Source: Myxococcales bacterium
Lineage (GTDB): Bacteria; Myxococcota_A; Polyangia; Polyangiales; Polyangiaceae
NCBI GenBank assembly: GCA_025359105.1
Contig: JANYHK010000131.1
Location: 1 to 64,000, forward strand
Length of the DNA stretch: 64,000 bases
Direction of reading: 5' to 3'
Every line of letters begins with the position of its first letter. Within the stretch, counting starts at the first letter, position 1. Made by a program: the position numbers and the translations under genes. The notes beneath the pieces were generated by a model. That model was not told where the DNA came from and did no database searches. It saw nothing but the letters and a program-made list of their open reading frames with translations. Shown here in pieces: positions 16,913 to 26,997 of this stretch.

Positions 16913-18550
16913 TCAGCGACGCTTGGGGGCGCGCGGACGCGGCTGCTCGGTCGGCTCCGGGTGCATCTCGGCGAAGTGCGCCTCGATGTCCCCCTCGATC
17001 TTCACCGTGTCCTCGATCCCCGGAGGAGGGCGCGCCGGCGCGGGCTTGGGACGCGTCGCGTTCGCGGCGGCCCGCATCATCTCGGCCTTGGGCATGCGCC
17101 GCGTCTCGTCGTCCCACGTCTGGTGGGCGATCTCCGTCATCGCGTCGTCGTCGTACGGGCGCTCGCCGATCGGCATCTCGTCGGAGTCGGAGCCGGAGCC
17201 GGAGACAGCGTGGGTACCGCTCGCCTCCTTGGCGTGGTTCGACGAGACCCTCGCCGTGGTGTCGCCCCCTTCTCCGTCGTAGCGCGCCTCGAGCGAAGGC
17301 AGGCGGTTCAGCGGATCGGAGGAGCTCGCAGGCGCGCGCTCGCGGGCAGCCGGAGTGGGCGGCGGCGTCGGGCGCCTCACGCTCGTCGGAGGAGGCGGAG
17401 GCGCCGGCGTCGCGCGCGGCGACGAGTGCGGGCCAACCATCGGCGGTGGTGGGGGTGTCGGCTGTGAGCGCGACACCATTGGCGGCGGCGCGTTGCCCTC
17501 GTAGTGGCGGGCGCGGAGCGTGGCGAGGTCCCGCTGGAAAAGGACGGCGCTCGGGTAACGCTGCTCGCGCGCGCGGGCCATCGCCCGGTCGAGGACGGCG
17601 TCGAAGCCTTCGGGGAGCGACTGCCGAAGCTCGCGCGCGGGCCGCGGGGTCGCGGTCAAAATCTGCAGGAGGAGCGCGTTGTAGTTGGCGGCGATGAAGG
17701 GGCGCCGCCCGGTCAGCGCTTCGTAGAGGATGACGCCGCATGCCCACAGATCGACGCGCGCGTCCAGGTTACGATCGCCACGGGCCTGCTCGGGCGACAT
17801 GTAGAACGGGGTACCCATCACCATGCCGGTCCGCGTGAGATCGAGCTCCTCGGCGTCGGGGGCGATCATCTTCGAGACGCCGAAATCGAGAAGCTTCACG
17901 AGCGGCGGGCACCCCGCGCGCTGCGTGAGGAAGATGTTCTCCGGCTTGATGTCGCGATGAACGATCCCCTTGTCGTGCGCCGCGACGAGGCCCGACAAGA
18001 CCTGGTTGACGACGTCGATGCACTCCTCGAACGGGAGCCCGCCGTCGTGACCGATGCGATCGGCGAGCGTGACGCCGACGAGCTTTTCCATCACGAGGAA
18101 CGGAGCGCCGTTCTCGAGGGTGCCGAGGTCGTAGACCTCGCAGATGTTGGGGTGGCCGATCTTGCCGGCCGCGCGCGCCTCCTGGTGGAAGCGCTTCACT
18201 GCGACCGTCTTCCTGGCCTGCTGCGGGTGGAGCACCTTCACAGCGACCGCGCGGCCCAGCAGGATATTCTCGGCCTCGAAGACCGTCCCCATCCCGCCTT
18301 CGCCGAGGACGCTGATGAAGCGGTACTTCCCGTCGATCGTACGGCCGATGAGGTTGTGCCGGTGCGCGCCGCTACCGGTGGGGGAAGGGCTCCTCCCCGA
18401 CGGCGGCGGCGCAGGCGGCGGCGCGGGCCGGGTGGAGCCGGGCGTCGGGGCACGGCCACGCGACATCGCGAGACCGGTCCTCGGACAGACCGTCTCGGCG
18501 AGGGAGTGTGGAAGCCCACAATGGCTGCAGCGGACAAAGCGCTGGCTCAT
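16913..18550 (-). CDS. Ser/Thr protein kinase with zinc-ribbon-like N-terminus
   Basis: A 545-residue Hanks-type kinase. The N-terminus 'CSHCGLPH...VCPRTG' looks like a small zinc ribbon. After a Pro-rich linker the kinase domain shows 'LGEGGMGTVF', the VAVK lysine, 'HRDIKPEN' and 'DFGVSK', so it should be active. The C-terminal 200 residues are Pro/Ser-rich and low in complexity, with no transmembrane segment, so it is probably cytosolic. The ATG at 18550 gives the Cys motif at once and has a GAGAGG upstream; the longer frame would add unrelated sequence. The target is unknown. Confidence 0.88.
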   Translation of the reverse strand: MSQRFVRCSHCGLPHSLAETVCPRTGLAMSRGRAPTPGSTRPAPPPAPPPSGRSPSPTGSGAHRHNLIGRTIDGKYRFISVLGEGGMGTVFEAENILLGRAVAVKVLHPQQARKTVAVKRFHQEARAAGKIGHPNICEVYDLGTLENGAPFLVMEKLVGVTLADRIGHDGGLPFEECIDVVNQVLSGLVAAHDKGIVHRDIKPENIFLTQRAGCPPLVKLLDFGVSKMIAPDAEELDLTRTGMVMGTPFYMSPEQARGDRNLDARVDLWACGVILYEALTGRRPFIAANYNALLLQILTATPRPARELRQSLPEGFDAVLDRAMARAREQRYPSAVLFQRDLATLRARHYEGNAPPPMVSRSQPTPPPPPMVGPHSSPRATPAPPPPPTSVRRPTPPPTPAARERAPASSSDPLNRLPSLEARYDGEGGDTTARVSSNHAKEASGTHAVSGSGSDSDEMPIGERPYDDDAMTEIAHQTWDDETRRMPKAEMMRAAANATRPKPAPARPPPGIEDTVKIEGDIEAHFAEMHPEPTEQPRPRAPKRR

Positions 18551-18642
18551 GGGCCTCTCGGCCTCTCCCACCACTGCCTTTGGACCCTCAGCACGATCTA
18601 GATGGGAGACTAGGCAAAGCGCTCGGCCCCCGCAACGCAGGC

Positions 18643-18674
18643 TGTCCGGGGACGGCGCGAAAGTGTCCGGGGAC
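18643..18674. promoter_or_regulatory. Tandem TGTCCGGGGAC direct repeats, 21 bp apart
   Basis: Two identical 11-bp copies at 18643-18653 and 18664-18674 lie in the 196-bp gap between the divergent kinase and comEC genes. Each contains the dyad GTCC-GG-GGAC. The 21-bp spacing is two helical turns, so two protein molecules would bind the same face of the DNA. They are likely operator sites; the regulator and the controlled gene are unknown. The rest of the gap shows no other clear signal. Confidence 0.5.
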
Positions 18675-18746
18675 AACCTGCCGCCCGGCGAATGTGCGGA
18701 AATGACCACACGGTGCGCGCGGCACGCAGCGTGCTGACGCGAGACC

Positions 18747-21131
18747 GTGGATCATGTTCTTTTCGTGGCCCTTGCGCTCGCGGCGGGGGCCACCGCCGTC
18801 GTTGCGCCCGGGTATGCGGTGGCGGGTGTGGTCACCGTGGCACTCGTCGCGCGTTGGACGCGGCGCGTCGAAATCGGATGGATCGTGCTGGCGCTTGCTG
18901 CCGCGCTGTTCGCCGCGTGGCGAGCCCGGGCGGCGGTGCTACGGCACGAGGCCGCGAGCAACGCGGCTCGCGCGGAGCTACCACGCCCGCTGCGATGCAG
19001 TGGTGAGGGACGCGTCATCGGCGCGCCGCAGAGAGCGCGCGGCGCGATGCGCTTCGAAGCGTCGCTGGGAGAGCTCGACTGCGAAGGCGGCGCGGTGCAC
19101 GGCGGCGTGACCGTCCTCTACGGCGGCACCGACGCGCTCGCGCGCGGGGACACGGTCCTCGTCGTGGCGCAGCTCGCGAGCCCCGAGCGGTTCTGGAACG
19201 ACGCGGATCCGAGGCCCGGCGAGGCCCGGCGGGGCGCCGTCCGCTCCGGCGGCGCCATCGACGTACGTATCGTCCGCCGTGGGGACGGGGTGCTCGCGTG
19301 GATCGATCGCATCCGAGCGCGCGTACGTGCGCGGATCGACGCGACGTTTCCCGCGGACGCGGCCCCGATGGCGCGCGCGCTCGTCCTCGGCGAGGCCGAC
19401 CTGTCGCCGGAGGACGACGCCGCCTTCCGCGCGAGCGGCCTGTCCCATCTTCTCGCCGTCAGCGGGATGCACATCGTCCTCGTCGTGGCGGGCGCGGTGG
19501 CGGTGTGCCGGGGCGTGCTCGTGCGCATCGAAGGGCTGGCGCTGCGCCATGACGTGGGCCGCATCGCGGCGGCGCTCGGCCTTCCGCTGGCCTGGGCGTA
19601 CGCGCTCTTCGCCGGGGCGAGCGGCTCGACACTGCGCGCTGCCTGCATGGCGTCGGCGGCCCTCCTCGCGCGCGCGTTCGGGCGCGCGAGCACGGGTCCG
19701 CGCGCGCTCGGCGTGAGCGTGCTCGTCATGGCGCTCGTCGATCCTCTCGTGGCCTTCGACGTGTCGTTCATGCTCTCGGCGGCGGCCACCGCGGGGCTCC
19801 TCGGCCTCGCCCGCCCGATCGCGCAGGCGCTCGCGGCGCGGCTTCCCAGCTCCTTGTCGCGCGTGGCCGACTCGTTCGGCGTGACGCTCGCGGCCACGAT
19901 ACCGTGCGCGCCGCTCCTCGCGGGCTTCGCGCCGACGCTCGCCGTGGGCGGCCTCGTCGCCAACCTCATCGCTGTGCCGCTCGGTGAGGCGGCCGCGCTC
20001 CCGCTGTGCCTCGTGCACGCGCTGCTCGGGCCGTTTCCCGACGCCGAGCGTGGCTGCGCCCTCGCGGGTGGGGGCGCGCTGCTGGCGGTGCGGGCGATCG
20101 CGCGGGCGTTCGCCGCCGTGCCGAGCCTCGGGCTGCCGGTCCCGGCGCCGACGGCCGGGCAGCTCACGGTGCTCGCCGTCGGGGCCGCGCTCGCGTGGGT
20201 CACCGGGCGTACGCGTGGCGCGGCGGTCGCGTTCGGGGGCGCGCTCCTGCTCGTGCTCGAGTTCGAAGCACGACGCGCGGGCTCTCCGCAGGGCGTCCTC
20301 CGCGCGACGTTCCTCGACGTCGGTCAGGGAGACGCGGCGCTCGTCGACCTGCCGGAGGGCGGCGCGCTGCTCATCGACGGAGGCGGCCTCGTGGGCAGCC
20401 CCGTCGATACCGGCGCACGCGTCGTGGCGCCGACGCTCCGCGCACGTCGACGCTCGGCGCTGGACGCTGTCGTGCTGTCCCATCCCCATCCGGACCATTT
20501 CGGAGGTCTCGCCTCCGGCACCGCCCGCGTCTCGATCGGGGCGCTCTGGGACAGCGGGCAGGGGGAACGAGAGGGGACGGGTGGCGGCTATTCGGCGCTG
20601 CTCGCCGACGTCCGGGCGCGCGGCACGCAGGTGCTCCGTCCCGACGCGCTCTGTGGCGTGCACACGATCTCCGGCGCGCGCGTCGAGGTGCTCGCCCCCT
20701 GCCCCGCCCCGTGGCCCGACCGCGGGCCGAACGACAACTCGCTCGTCGTACGCATCTCGTTCGGTCGCCGTGCGCTCCTCTTCGTCGGCGACGCGGAGGG
20801 CGAAGAAGAGCGCGAGCTGCTGCGGGCGCCGGGCGCGCTCCGCGCCGACGTGCTCAAGGTCGGCCACCACGGGAGTCGCACATCGTCGAGCCCTGCGCTC
20901 CTCGCGGCGGTAGGCGCCCGTCACGCCGTCATCTCCACTGGCGTTCGCAACCGCTTCGGCCACCCCCACCCGACCACCCTGGCCGCGCTGTCTGCCGCAA
21001 ATCTACGCATTTGGCGCACCGATCTCGGCGGCGCCGTCACCGTCGAGACCGACGGCGAACGCCTCGTGGTGTCCCAGCGTGCTGGAAGCTCTTTACATCG
21101 GGGGGACGGTGCAGGCATTTGGACGCCATGA
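18747..21131 (+). CDS. comEC: ComEC/Rec2-family DNA uptake channel
   Basis: A 794-residue membrane protein for the transport of single-stranded DNA across the inner membrane during transformation. It has N-terminal transmembrane helices, a soluble OB-like segment, the Competence core ('[12 protein letters not shown]' and further helices), and a C-terminal metallo-beta-lactamase domain with '[10 protein letters not shown]' (near 577-586). The length is normal and all parts are present. The start is GTG 18747 without a clear ribosome binding site. Its stop overlaps the hpt start as ATGA. No other com or pilus genes are in this window, so function in uptake is inferred from the family. Confidence 0.93.
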   Translation: MDHVLFVALALAAGATAVVAPGYAVAGVVTVALVARWTRRVEIGWIVLALAAALFAAWRARAAVLRHEAASNAARAELPRPLRCSGEGRVIGAPQRARGAMRFEASLGELDCEGGAVHGGVTVLYGGTDALARGDTVLVVAQLASPERFWNDADPRPGEARRGAVRSGGAIDVRIVRRGDGVLAWIDRIRARVRARIDATFPADAAPMARALVLGEADLSPEDDAAFRASGLSHLLAVSGMHIVLVVAGAVAVCRGVLVRIEGLALRHDVGRIAAALGLPLAWAYALFAGASGSTLRAACMASAALLARAFGRASTGPRALGVSVLVMALVDPLVAFDVSFMLSAAATAGLLGLARPIAQALAARLPSSLSRVADSFGVTLAATIPCAPLLAGFAPTLAVGGLVANLIAVPLGEAAALPLCLVHALLGPFPDAERGCALAGGGALLAVRAIARAFAAVPSLGLPVPAPTAGQLTVLAVGAALAWVTGRTRGAAVAFGGALLLVLEFEARRAGSPQGVLRATFLDVGQGDAALVDLPEGGALLIDGGGLVGSPVDTGARVVAPTLRARRRSALDAVVLSHPHPDHFGGLASGTARVSIGALWDSGQGEREGTGGGYSALLADVRARGTQVLRPDALCGVHTISGARVEVLAPCPAPWPDRGPNDNSLVVRISFGRRALLFVGDAEGEEERELLRAPGALRADVLKVGHHGSRTSSSPALLAAVGARHAVISTGVRNRFGHPHPTTLAALSAANLRIWRTDLGGAVTVETDGERLVVSQRAGSSLHRGDGAGIWTP

Positions 21132-21652
21132 GCGAGCGGATCAACGTCATGCTTTCGCAGGAGACCATCGCTGCGCGGGTGCGCGAGCTAGGCGCCCAGA
21201 TCACGCGCGAGTACGCGGATCGGGCGCTCGTGCTGGTGTGCGTGCTCAAAGGCAGCTTCGTCTTCGCCTCCGACCTCGCGCGCGCGATCGACTTGCCCAT
21301 GCGCATCGATTTTCTCGGCGTGCGCTCCTACGGCGAGGGGACGGAGTCGAGCGGCGTCGTCCAGATCACCCAGGACTTGTCCAGGCCCATCGCGCTGGAG
21401 GACGTCCTCATCGTCGAGGACATCGTCGACACCGGGCTGACGATCGCCCACCTCATGGATCTGTTCCGCACCCGACAGCCGCGGAGCGTCAAGGTGGCCT
21501 CGCTCCTCCACAAGCCGGCGCGCTCGAAGGTCGAGGTGAAGATCGACTACCTGGGCTTCACGATCGAGGACAAATTCGTCGTCGGCTACGGCCTCGACTT
21601 CGCCGAGAAGTACCGCAACCTGCCGTACATCGGCGTCGTGGAGCGCACGTGA
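21128..21652 (+). CDS. hpt: Hypoxanthine phosphoribosyltransferase
   Basis: A 174-residue purine salvage enzyme that makes IMP/GMP from hypoxanthine or guanine and PRPP. The PRPP loop '[10 protein letters not shown]' is at 96-105, and 'FLGVRSYG' and the C-terminal '[13 protein letters not shown]' are typical of the family. The ATG is embedded in the comEC stop (ATGA), and its own stop overlaps the next GTG start (GTGA), so the three genes are tightly coupled. Confidence 0.95.
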   Translation: MSERINVMLSQETIAARVRELGAQITREYADRALVLVCVLKGSFVFASDLARAIDLPMRIDFLGVRSYGEGTESSGVVQITQDLSRPIALEDVLIVEDIVDTGLTIAHLMDLFRTRQPRSVKVASLLHKPARSKVEVKIDYLGFTIEDKFVVGYGLDFAEKYRNLPYIGVVERT

Positions 21653-21990
21653 GCCCGCCCGGGGCCAACGACGGGGGGAGCAAGCGGCTCGCGTTCCTCG
21701 AGAAGATCACCGCCGGCGGCTCGACCGATCCGATGGCGTGGTACGGCCTCGCGATGGAGTACCGGACGGCGGGCCGCCACGACGAAGCGCTCCAGACGTT
21801 CACGACCCTCCGAACACAGACGCCGGACTACGTGGCGATGTACCTGATGTGCGGCGTGATGCTCGAAGGGCTCGCCCGCGTCGACGAGGCGCGCGAGTGG
21901 CTCGAAGCCGGTATCGTCGCGGCCAAGAAGAAGGGCGACACCCACGCCGTCGGCGAGCTCGAGTCGGCGCTGGGGACACTAACGAGCTAG
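21649..21990 (+). CDS. Small TPR protein
   Basis: A 113-residue protein made of three TPR-like helix pairs ('[20 protein letters not shown]' and following). GTG 21649 overlaps the hpt stop as GTGA. Such short TPR proteins act as scaffolds, and nothing shows the partner. Its TAG stop overlaps the rarA stop on the other strand by 4 bp. Confidence 0.75.
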   Translation: MSPPGANDGGSKRLAFLEKITAGGSTDPMAWYGLAMEYRTAGRHDEALQTFTTLRTQTPDYVAMYLMCGVMLEGLARVDEAREWLEAGIVAAKKKGDTHAVGELESALGTLTS

Positions 21991-23360
21991 CGCGGTTTGC
22001 GGAGCTCCTCGAGGCGCGCGCGGATGCGGGTCTCTTCGCCACGCGGCGATGGCTCGTAGAAGCGCTCGCCCGCGAGGGCGTCGGGCAGGTACGTCTCCCC
22101 CGGCACGACGCCTTCGTCGAAATCGTGCGCGTACTTGTAGCCGTCGCCGTAGCCGTCGTCCTTCATCAGCTTCGTGACGGCGTTGCGGAGCTTCTTGGGG
22201 ACCGGCAGCGCGCCGCGCTCCTCGATCGCGGCTTTTGCGCGCTGCCAGGCGTTCTTCACCGCGTTGGATTTGGGCGCGCACGCGAGGTAGAGCGCGGCGT
22301 GGGCGAGCGGGTACATGCCCTCGGGCATCCCCATGCGGCGGAACGCCGCGTCCGCGCTCGTGACGACGACGAGCGCGCGCGGATCGGCGTTTCCCACGTC
22401 CTCACTCGCGAAGATGATCATGCGGCGCAGGACGAAGAGCGGATCTTCGCCCGCCTCGATCATGCGCATCATCCAGTAAAGTGCGGCGTCGGGATCGGAG
22501 CCGCGCATCGACTTGATGAACGCGGAGACGACGTTGTAGTGCTCCTCGCCGCTCTTGTCGTAAAGGAGGGGCGTACGCTCCTGCGTCGCCGCGACGGACG
22601 CGAGCGTGATCTGCTTGCCACCGCTACCGTCGACATCTTCGGCGACGACCTCGAGGGTGGTGAGCGCGCGGCGGGCGTCGCCTCCGGCGGCCTGGGAGAT
22701 CGCGGCGAGCGCGTCGTCGGCGGCGGTGAGGCCGCGCGCACCGAGCCCGCGCTCCGCGTCGGAGAGCGCGCGCGACAGCAGCGTCGTCAGCTCCGCCGTG
22801 CCGAGCGCCTCGAGATGGAAGACCTTGCATCGCGACAGGAGCGCCGCGTTGACGGCGAACGAGGGGTTCTCGGTCGTCGCGCCGATGAGCGTGATCGTTC
22901 CGTTCTCGACGTGGGGAAGAAACGCGTCCTGCTGGCCCTTGTTGAAACGGTGAATCTCGTCGACGAACACGATCGTCCGGAGACCCTGGTACCCTTTGCG
23001 CTCCTTGGCATCGTGGACGATGCCGCGCAAATCCTGGAGGCTGCCGAGCACCGCGCTGAACGGTACGAAATGCGCCTTGGTGAGCTCGGCGACGACGCGC
23101 CCCATCGTGGTCTTGCCGATGCCGGGTGGACCCCAGAGGATCATCGATGGGACACGATCGTTCGCGATCGCGCGGGCCAGGAGCTTGCCCGGACCGACGA
23201 GGTGCGTCTGGCCGACGAGCTCCGCCAGCGTGCGCGGGCGCATCCGCTCGGCCAGCGGGATCTGCCCGGAGCCTCCGCCTTCGTTCGCCTCCTTCCGCTG
23301 CGCGGCGCCGAAGAGCGTCTCCCCCCCGTCGTCGCCCATGCTCTTGCGCCGCGCGGCCAC
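21987..23360 (-). CDS. rarA: Replication-associated recombination protein A (AAA+ ATPase)
   Basis: A 457-residue RarA/MgsA/WRNIP1-family ATPase that acts at stalled replication forks. Walker A 'GPPGIGKTT' is at 77-85, Walker B 'VFVDEIHR' at 131-138 and sensor 1 'GATTENPSF' follows. The clamp-loader-like lid and the MgsA C-terminal domain ('YWMMRMIEAGEDPLFVLRRM') are complete. The start may be GTG 23360 or ATG 23339; a TATGAT box ends only 5 nt before the GTG, which slightly favours the ATG. Confidence 0.93.
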   Translation of the reverse strand: MAARRKSMGDDGGETLFGAAQRKEANEGGGSGQIPLAERMRPRTLAELVGQTHLVGPGKLLARAIANDRVPSMILWGPPGIGKTTMGRVVAELTKAHFVPFSAVLGSLQDLRGIVHDAKERKGYQGLRTIVFVDEIHRFNKGQQDAFLPHVENGTITLIGATTENPSFAVNAALLSRCKVFHLEALGTAELTTLLSRALSDAERGLGARGLTAADDALAAISQAAGGDARRALTTLEVVAEDVDGSGGKQITLASVAATQERTPLLYDKSGEEHYNVVSAFIKSMRGSDPDAALYWMMRMIEAGEDPLFVLRRMIIFASEDVGNADPRALVVVTSADAAFRRMGMPEGMYPLAHAALYLACAPKSNAVKNAWQRAKAAIEERGALPVPKKLRNAVTKLMKDDGYGDGYKYAHDFDEGVVPGETYLPDALAGERFYEPSPRGEETRIRARLEELRKPR

Positions 23361-23464
23361 GGCCCATCATACGCCGGCGCCGCGTGCGCGCGTCACGCCG
23401 GAGCGCGTTCCCGAAACGAGCGTTCCAGGACAGGCTCCCAGCGATGCGCGGCCGCGAAGTAGGC

Positions 23465-23470
23465 TATCCT
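23465..23470 (+). promoter_or_regulatory. TATCCT -10-like box 9 nt before a lipoprotein ATG
   Basis: TATCCT, then 9 nt of G/C, then ATG 23480, with no ribosome binding site. The box decides the start: only this ATG gives a lipoprotein signal peptide. The 119-bp gap upstream, toward rarA, holds no other gene. Confidence 0.5.
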
Positions 23471-23479
23471 GCCGGGCGC

Positions 23480-24397
23480 ATGCCCAACGACCGGTGGCCC
23501 AACGTGCTCGCCACGCTCGCGCTCGCGGCGGGCGGCTGCGGCGGGTCAGACGCCCAATCGGGGGGGGCCCACACCGCGGGAACCGACAAGCCGACGGTCA
23601 CGAGCATCGAGGTGGCCGAGCTCGAGATCAGCGGCACCGGCGTCGATCGGTTCACGAGCTGCCCCCCAGCGGGCGAGCTCGGCCAGGACTGGATCCCGAA
23701 GCTGCCCCCGTGGACTCCGGCGGCGAAGAGCCCGAACGCGCCGCCGCCACCCCCCGATTCGCCGGACCTGCCGCCCCCCATCGCCGACGGACGCACGGCC
23801 ACCGAGAAGGCGATCTTCGACACGTACCCCGAGTTTCGGCGCTGCTACCAGCGCGGGCTCATCCACGATCCGACGCAGGACGGCCACGCGGCGATCGTGC
23901 TGCGTATCGGGCCGGACGGGCGCGTCGGGCTGGTCGAGTCGTACGGCGTGTGCGAGCTGTCGAGCCCGGTGGTGGCGTGCATGAAAACGAGCGCGGCGCG
24001 GCTCCGCTTCGAGCCGCCGGCGGCGGGCTCCGCGACGATCACGATCCCCACCGTCTTCACGACGCGGGGTGGGCGCCCGCACGAGCACCCCTCGCCCAAC
24101 GACGCCTACACCGCCGCCGCTTACGTCACCGTGGAGTCGGCGCGCGCCGATTTGCACGCCTGCGAGAGCGCCGCACGCCGCGCGGGGCAGGCGCTTCAGG
24201 CCACCGCCACGTTCCTGATCGATCTGGACGCCGAGGGCCGCATTCTCCACACCCACATCGATCCGTGGCAGGGCAACCAGGACTTGCTCGGCTGCGCGGC
24301 GCACGCGCTCGAGAAGCTCGCGTTCGACAAGCCGCCGGCCGGTCGGGGCAACATCCTCGCGCGCATCAGCTTCAACCCGCGCGCGGGCTCCAAGTAG
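23480..24397 (+). CDS. Lipoprotein with two AgmX/PglI C-terminal-like domains
   Basis: A 305-residue protein with a lipoprotein signal ending 'ALAAGGC' (Cys20). After a Pro-rich linker come two related units of about 85 residues. The first ('FRRCYQRGL...GRVGLVES...C...FEPPAAG') has the pattern of the AgmX/PglI C-terminal domain known from myxobacterial gliding and envelope proteins. The second ('LHACESAARRAGQ...GRILHTHI...C...FDKPPAG') is a diverged copy. The paired Cys in each suggests one disulfide per unit. It is likely a periplasmic envelope protein. The next gene starts 10 bp downstream. Confidence 0.7.
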   Translation: MPNDRWPNVLATLALAAGGCGGSDAQSGGAHTAGTDKPTVTSIEVAELEISGTGVDRFTSCPPAGELGQDWIPKLPPWTPAAKSPNAPPPPPDSPDLPPPIADGRTATEKAIFDTYPEFRRCYQRGLIHDPTQDGHAAIVLRIGPDGRVGLVESYGVCELSSPVVACMKTSAARLRFEPPAAGSATITIPTVFTTRGGRPHEHPSPNDAYTAAAYVTVESARADLHACESAARRAGQALQATATFLIDLDAEGRILHTHIDPWQGNQDLLGCAAHALEKLAFDKPPAGRGNILARISFNPRAGSK

Positions 24398-24407
24398 GGC
24401 GGGGTTC

Positions 24408-26321
24408 ATGCCGCCGCGCGCCGTGATCATCCCCTTCGGCGTGCCGGAGGACGGCCGCGGGCTCGGCCTGGGACTGGCGGCGCTCGTGCACTCGTTCGCG
24501 CGGCTGGACGGCGAGTCGCTGGCGCTCGCGCAGCTGCACGGGAGGAAGAAGGACGCGCCGGAGGAGTCGGGCCCCGAGCCGGTCGAGGCCTTCATCCCGC
24601 CGCAGACCTGGCGGGAAATGGCGGGCGCGGGGCAGGCGCCGACCAACGTATCGCTCGTCCTGACCGGCTCGTTCGAGCCGCCGAGCGAAGGCCGCGGGCT
24701 CATCCAGCTGCTGGCGTTCGACGCGAAGGACGGCACGCCGCGCGGGCGCGTCGAGGCGCACGTCGACGGGCGCCGCGCGGGAAAGGCGATCCTCGCGGCG
24801 CTCTGCGACCTGTGGACGCGGATGGGCGCGGGCGAGATCGGGACCGTGCGCGAGATCGAGGACCTGCCGTGGGACGCGCTCGAGAGCGTGCTGCGCGCCG
24901 AGCGGTGCGTCCTGTTCGATCCCCGGAAGGGCGGCCCGTTCGACCGGCTCGCCGCGATGATGCACTTGGGACGCGCCGTCGAGGACGCGCCGGACGCGCG
25001 ATTTCCCGCCGGACGCCTCGCGGCGATCGCGCTCGATGCGGCCGCGAGCGCGGGCGACGCCAAGCTCGCGGCCGCCGCGCGCCGCGCCCTCGCCCGCGCT
25101 GTCGTGGATGCCCCGACCAAGATCGAGCTGCTCGAAGCGACGGCGGCGCTCGAGCTTCGCCTCGGCGATCCGGAGAGCGCGGTGCGACGGCTCGGGCAAG
25201 CGCGCTTGCTCGACGCGAAGCGTCCACGCACCTACGCGCTCCTCAGCGAGGCCCGCCGCGCCAAGCGCGATCTCGACGGGGCGCTCGACGCCGTGCACGA
25301 GGGGATGGCGCACGCGCCCGAAGATCCGATCCTCCTCACCGAGCGCGGCGCGGTGCTCTTCGAGCGTGGCGACGCGGCAAGCGCGGAGGCCGACTGGCGA
25401 CGGGCGCTGGGCCTCGTGCCGCTCTTCCCGTCGGCGTTCCTGAGCCTCGCCGGCTCCGCGCAGAAGCGCGGCGACACGCGGGCGTGCGAGGAGCTCGTCG
25501 ACCAGGCGCTCCTGGCGGCGGACGCGCACCCCGAGGTCCTGAAGAAGGCCATCCACCTGTCCTTGACGCTGGAGCCGGAAGGCCTGCCGCGCGCCGCCCG
25601 CCTGGCGCGTCTCGGCGGCGCGCTCCTCGAGCGCGTCCCGACCGACCCGTGGGGCTCGTTCGTGCTCGCGCGCGCGAAGGTGCAGCTCGGCGAGAAGGCC
25701 GAGGCCATCCGACTACTGACGGTCGCCGAGGCCGCCGCGCCCGGCAGCTCCCTCGCCGCCGAAGCCCAGCGTGGACGCTTCGCCCTCGAGCACCCGCAGG
25801 AGGCGTTCGAGCTCGAGTCGCTCATCCGCGCCGCCTACTCAGCGGCCGCCGCCGATCTCGAAGTCCTCGCCGCACGCGGTCGGAGGCTGGCCGCCGAGCA
25901 CGGGACGTGGACGACCCACTTCGCGGTCGGCCTCCTCGAGCGGCGGCGCGAGCGCTGGCTCCCCGCGCGCGCGGCGTTCGAGGCGGCCGCCCTCGCTTCG
26001 CCGGGCTGCACGCCGGCGCACCTGGAACTCGTCGCGGTGGCGCTCGCGACCAAGGACGCGACGGCGGCGCTCGTCCACGCCGCCAGGGCCACCGCGCTCG
26101 AGGGCGAGACGCCGAGGACGCTCGCCGTCACGGCGACGGCGCTCCTCGCGGCGGGGCGACCCGACGATGCCCTCGCCATGGTGGACCGCGCGCTCGCGCT
26201 CGAGCCGAAGGACGACGCCGCGCTCCGCCTCCGCGAGCGCATCACCGCAGGCGAGCCGCCACCGTCCACCGACGGTCCGCTCGCACGCCTCCGCGGGACG
26301 CTCACGCGCTGGCTGAAGTAG
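24408..26321 (+). CDS. TPR repeat protein
   Basis: A 637-residue, Ala/Leu-rich protein. The first 180 residues are a globular region I do not recognise. The rest is made of TPR-like helix pairs, for example 'ALLSEARRAKRDLDGALDAV' and 'TALLAAGRPDDALAMVDRAL'. No signal peptide or transmembrane segment is visible. It follows the AgmX-like lipoprotein by 10 bp and is likely in its operon. The last 20 bp overlap the 3' end of yggS on the other strand. Confidence 0.75.
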   Translation: MPPRAVIIPFGVPEDGRGLGLGLAALVHSFARLDGESLALAQLHGRKKDAPEESGPEPVEAFIPPQTWREMAGAGQAPTNVSLVLTGSFEPPSEGRGLIQLLAFDAKDGTPRGRVEAHVDGRRAGKAILAALCDLWTRMGAGEIGTVREIEDLPWDALESVLRAERCVLFDPRKGGPFDRLAAMMHLGRAVEDAPDARFPAGRLAAIALDAAASAGDAKLAAAARRALARAVVDAPTKIELLEATAALELRLGDPESAVRRLGQARLLDAKRPRTYALLSEARRAKRDLDGALDAVHEGMAHAPEDPILLTERGAVLFERGDAASAEADWRRALGLVPLFPSAFLSLAGSAQKRGDTRACEELVDQALLAADAHPEVLKKAIHLSLTLEPEGLPRAARLARLGGALLERVPTDPWGSFVLARAKVQLGEKAEAIRLLTVAEAAAPGSSLAAEAQRGRFALEHPQEAFELESLIRAAYSAAAADLEVLAARGRRLAAEHGTWTTHFAVGLLERRRERWLPARAAFEAAALASPGCTPAHLELVAVALATKDATAALVHAARATALEGETPRTLAVTATALLAAGRPDDALAMVDRALALEPKDDAALRLRERITAGEPPPSTDGPLARLRGTLTRWLK

Positions 26322-26997
26322 CCCGCGCGCCGAAGATCGCGGTGCCGACGCGCACCATCGTGGAGCCCGCGGCGATCGCGACCTCGAGATCGCCGGTCAT
26401 GCCCATCGAGAGCTCGGGCAGTACCGCGGCGCCGCCGTGCAGGTTTCGCAGGGTCACGAGCGTCTCGAAGACCCTCCGCGCGGTGTCGAGCTCGTCCGCA
26501 GGGGGCATCGTCATGAGGCCACGCAGTGACAGCTCCGGCTCCGCGCGCACGGCGGCGAGCACGGCGGCGAGCTCCGCCGGCGGCGCCCCATGCTTCTGCG
26601 GCTCGGCGCCGATGTTCACCTCGACGAGCACAGGTATCGTACGCCCGAGCGCACGTAGGCGCTTGCCGAGCTCCCGCGCGAGGACAGCGCTGTCCACGGT
26701 GTGGACGACGTGCGCCGCACGAGCGATGAGCTTTGCTTTGTTCGTCTGCAGGTGGCCGATGAAGTGCCACTCGATGTCGGGCAAGTCTGCGAGCTCGCGC
26801 GCCTTCTGCTCCAGCTCCTGCGCGTAGTTCTCGCCGAACGCGCGTTGCCCGGCCGCGTACGCCTCGCGCACCGCCGCCGCCGGCTTCGTCTTGGACACGG
26901 CGACGAGCTTCACGCTCCCGGGCTCGCGCCCTGCCGCACGCGCCGCGCGGGCGATGCGGTCGCGCACGTCGGCGAGCGCGCGCGCGATACCGATCAC
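26302..26997 (-). CDS. yggS: PLP homeostasis protein (YggS/PLPBP family)
   Basis: A 231-residue pyridoxal-phosphate-binding protein of the alanine-racemase N-terminal fold. K36 in 'VAVSKTKP' is the PLP lysine; 'FGENYAQEL', 'WHFIGHLQTNKAK' and 'SMGMTGDLE' are family motifs. It buffers PLP and supports amino-acid metabolism and has no known enzyme activity. The GTG at 26997 overlaps the methyltransferase stop (GTGA); the longer frame upstream lies inside that gene. Confidence 0.93.
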   Translation of the reverse strand: MIGIARALADVRDRIARAARAAGREPGSVKLVAVSKTKPAAAVREAYAAGQRAFGENYAQELEQKARELADLPDIEWHFIGHLQTNKAKLIARAAHVVHTVDSAVLARELGKRLRALGRTIPVLVEVNIGAEPQKHGAPPAELAAVLAAVRAEPELSLRGLMTMPPADELDTARRVFETLVTLRNLHGGAAVLPELSMGMTGDLEVAIAAGSTMVRVGTAIFGARATSASA

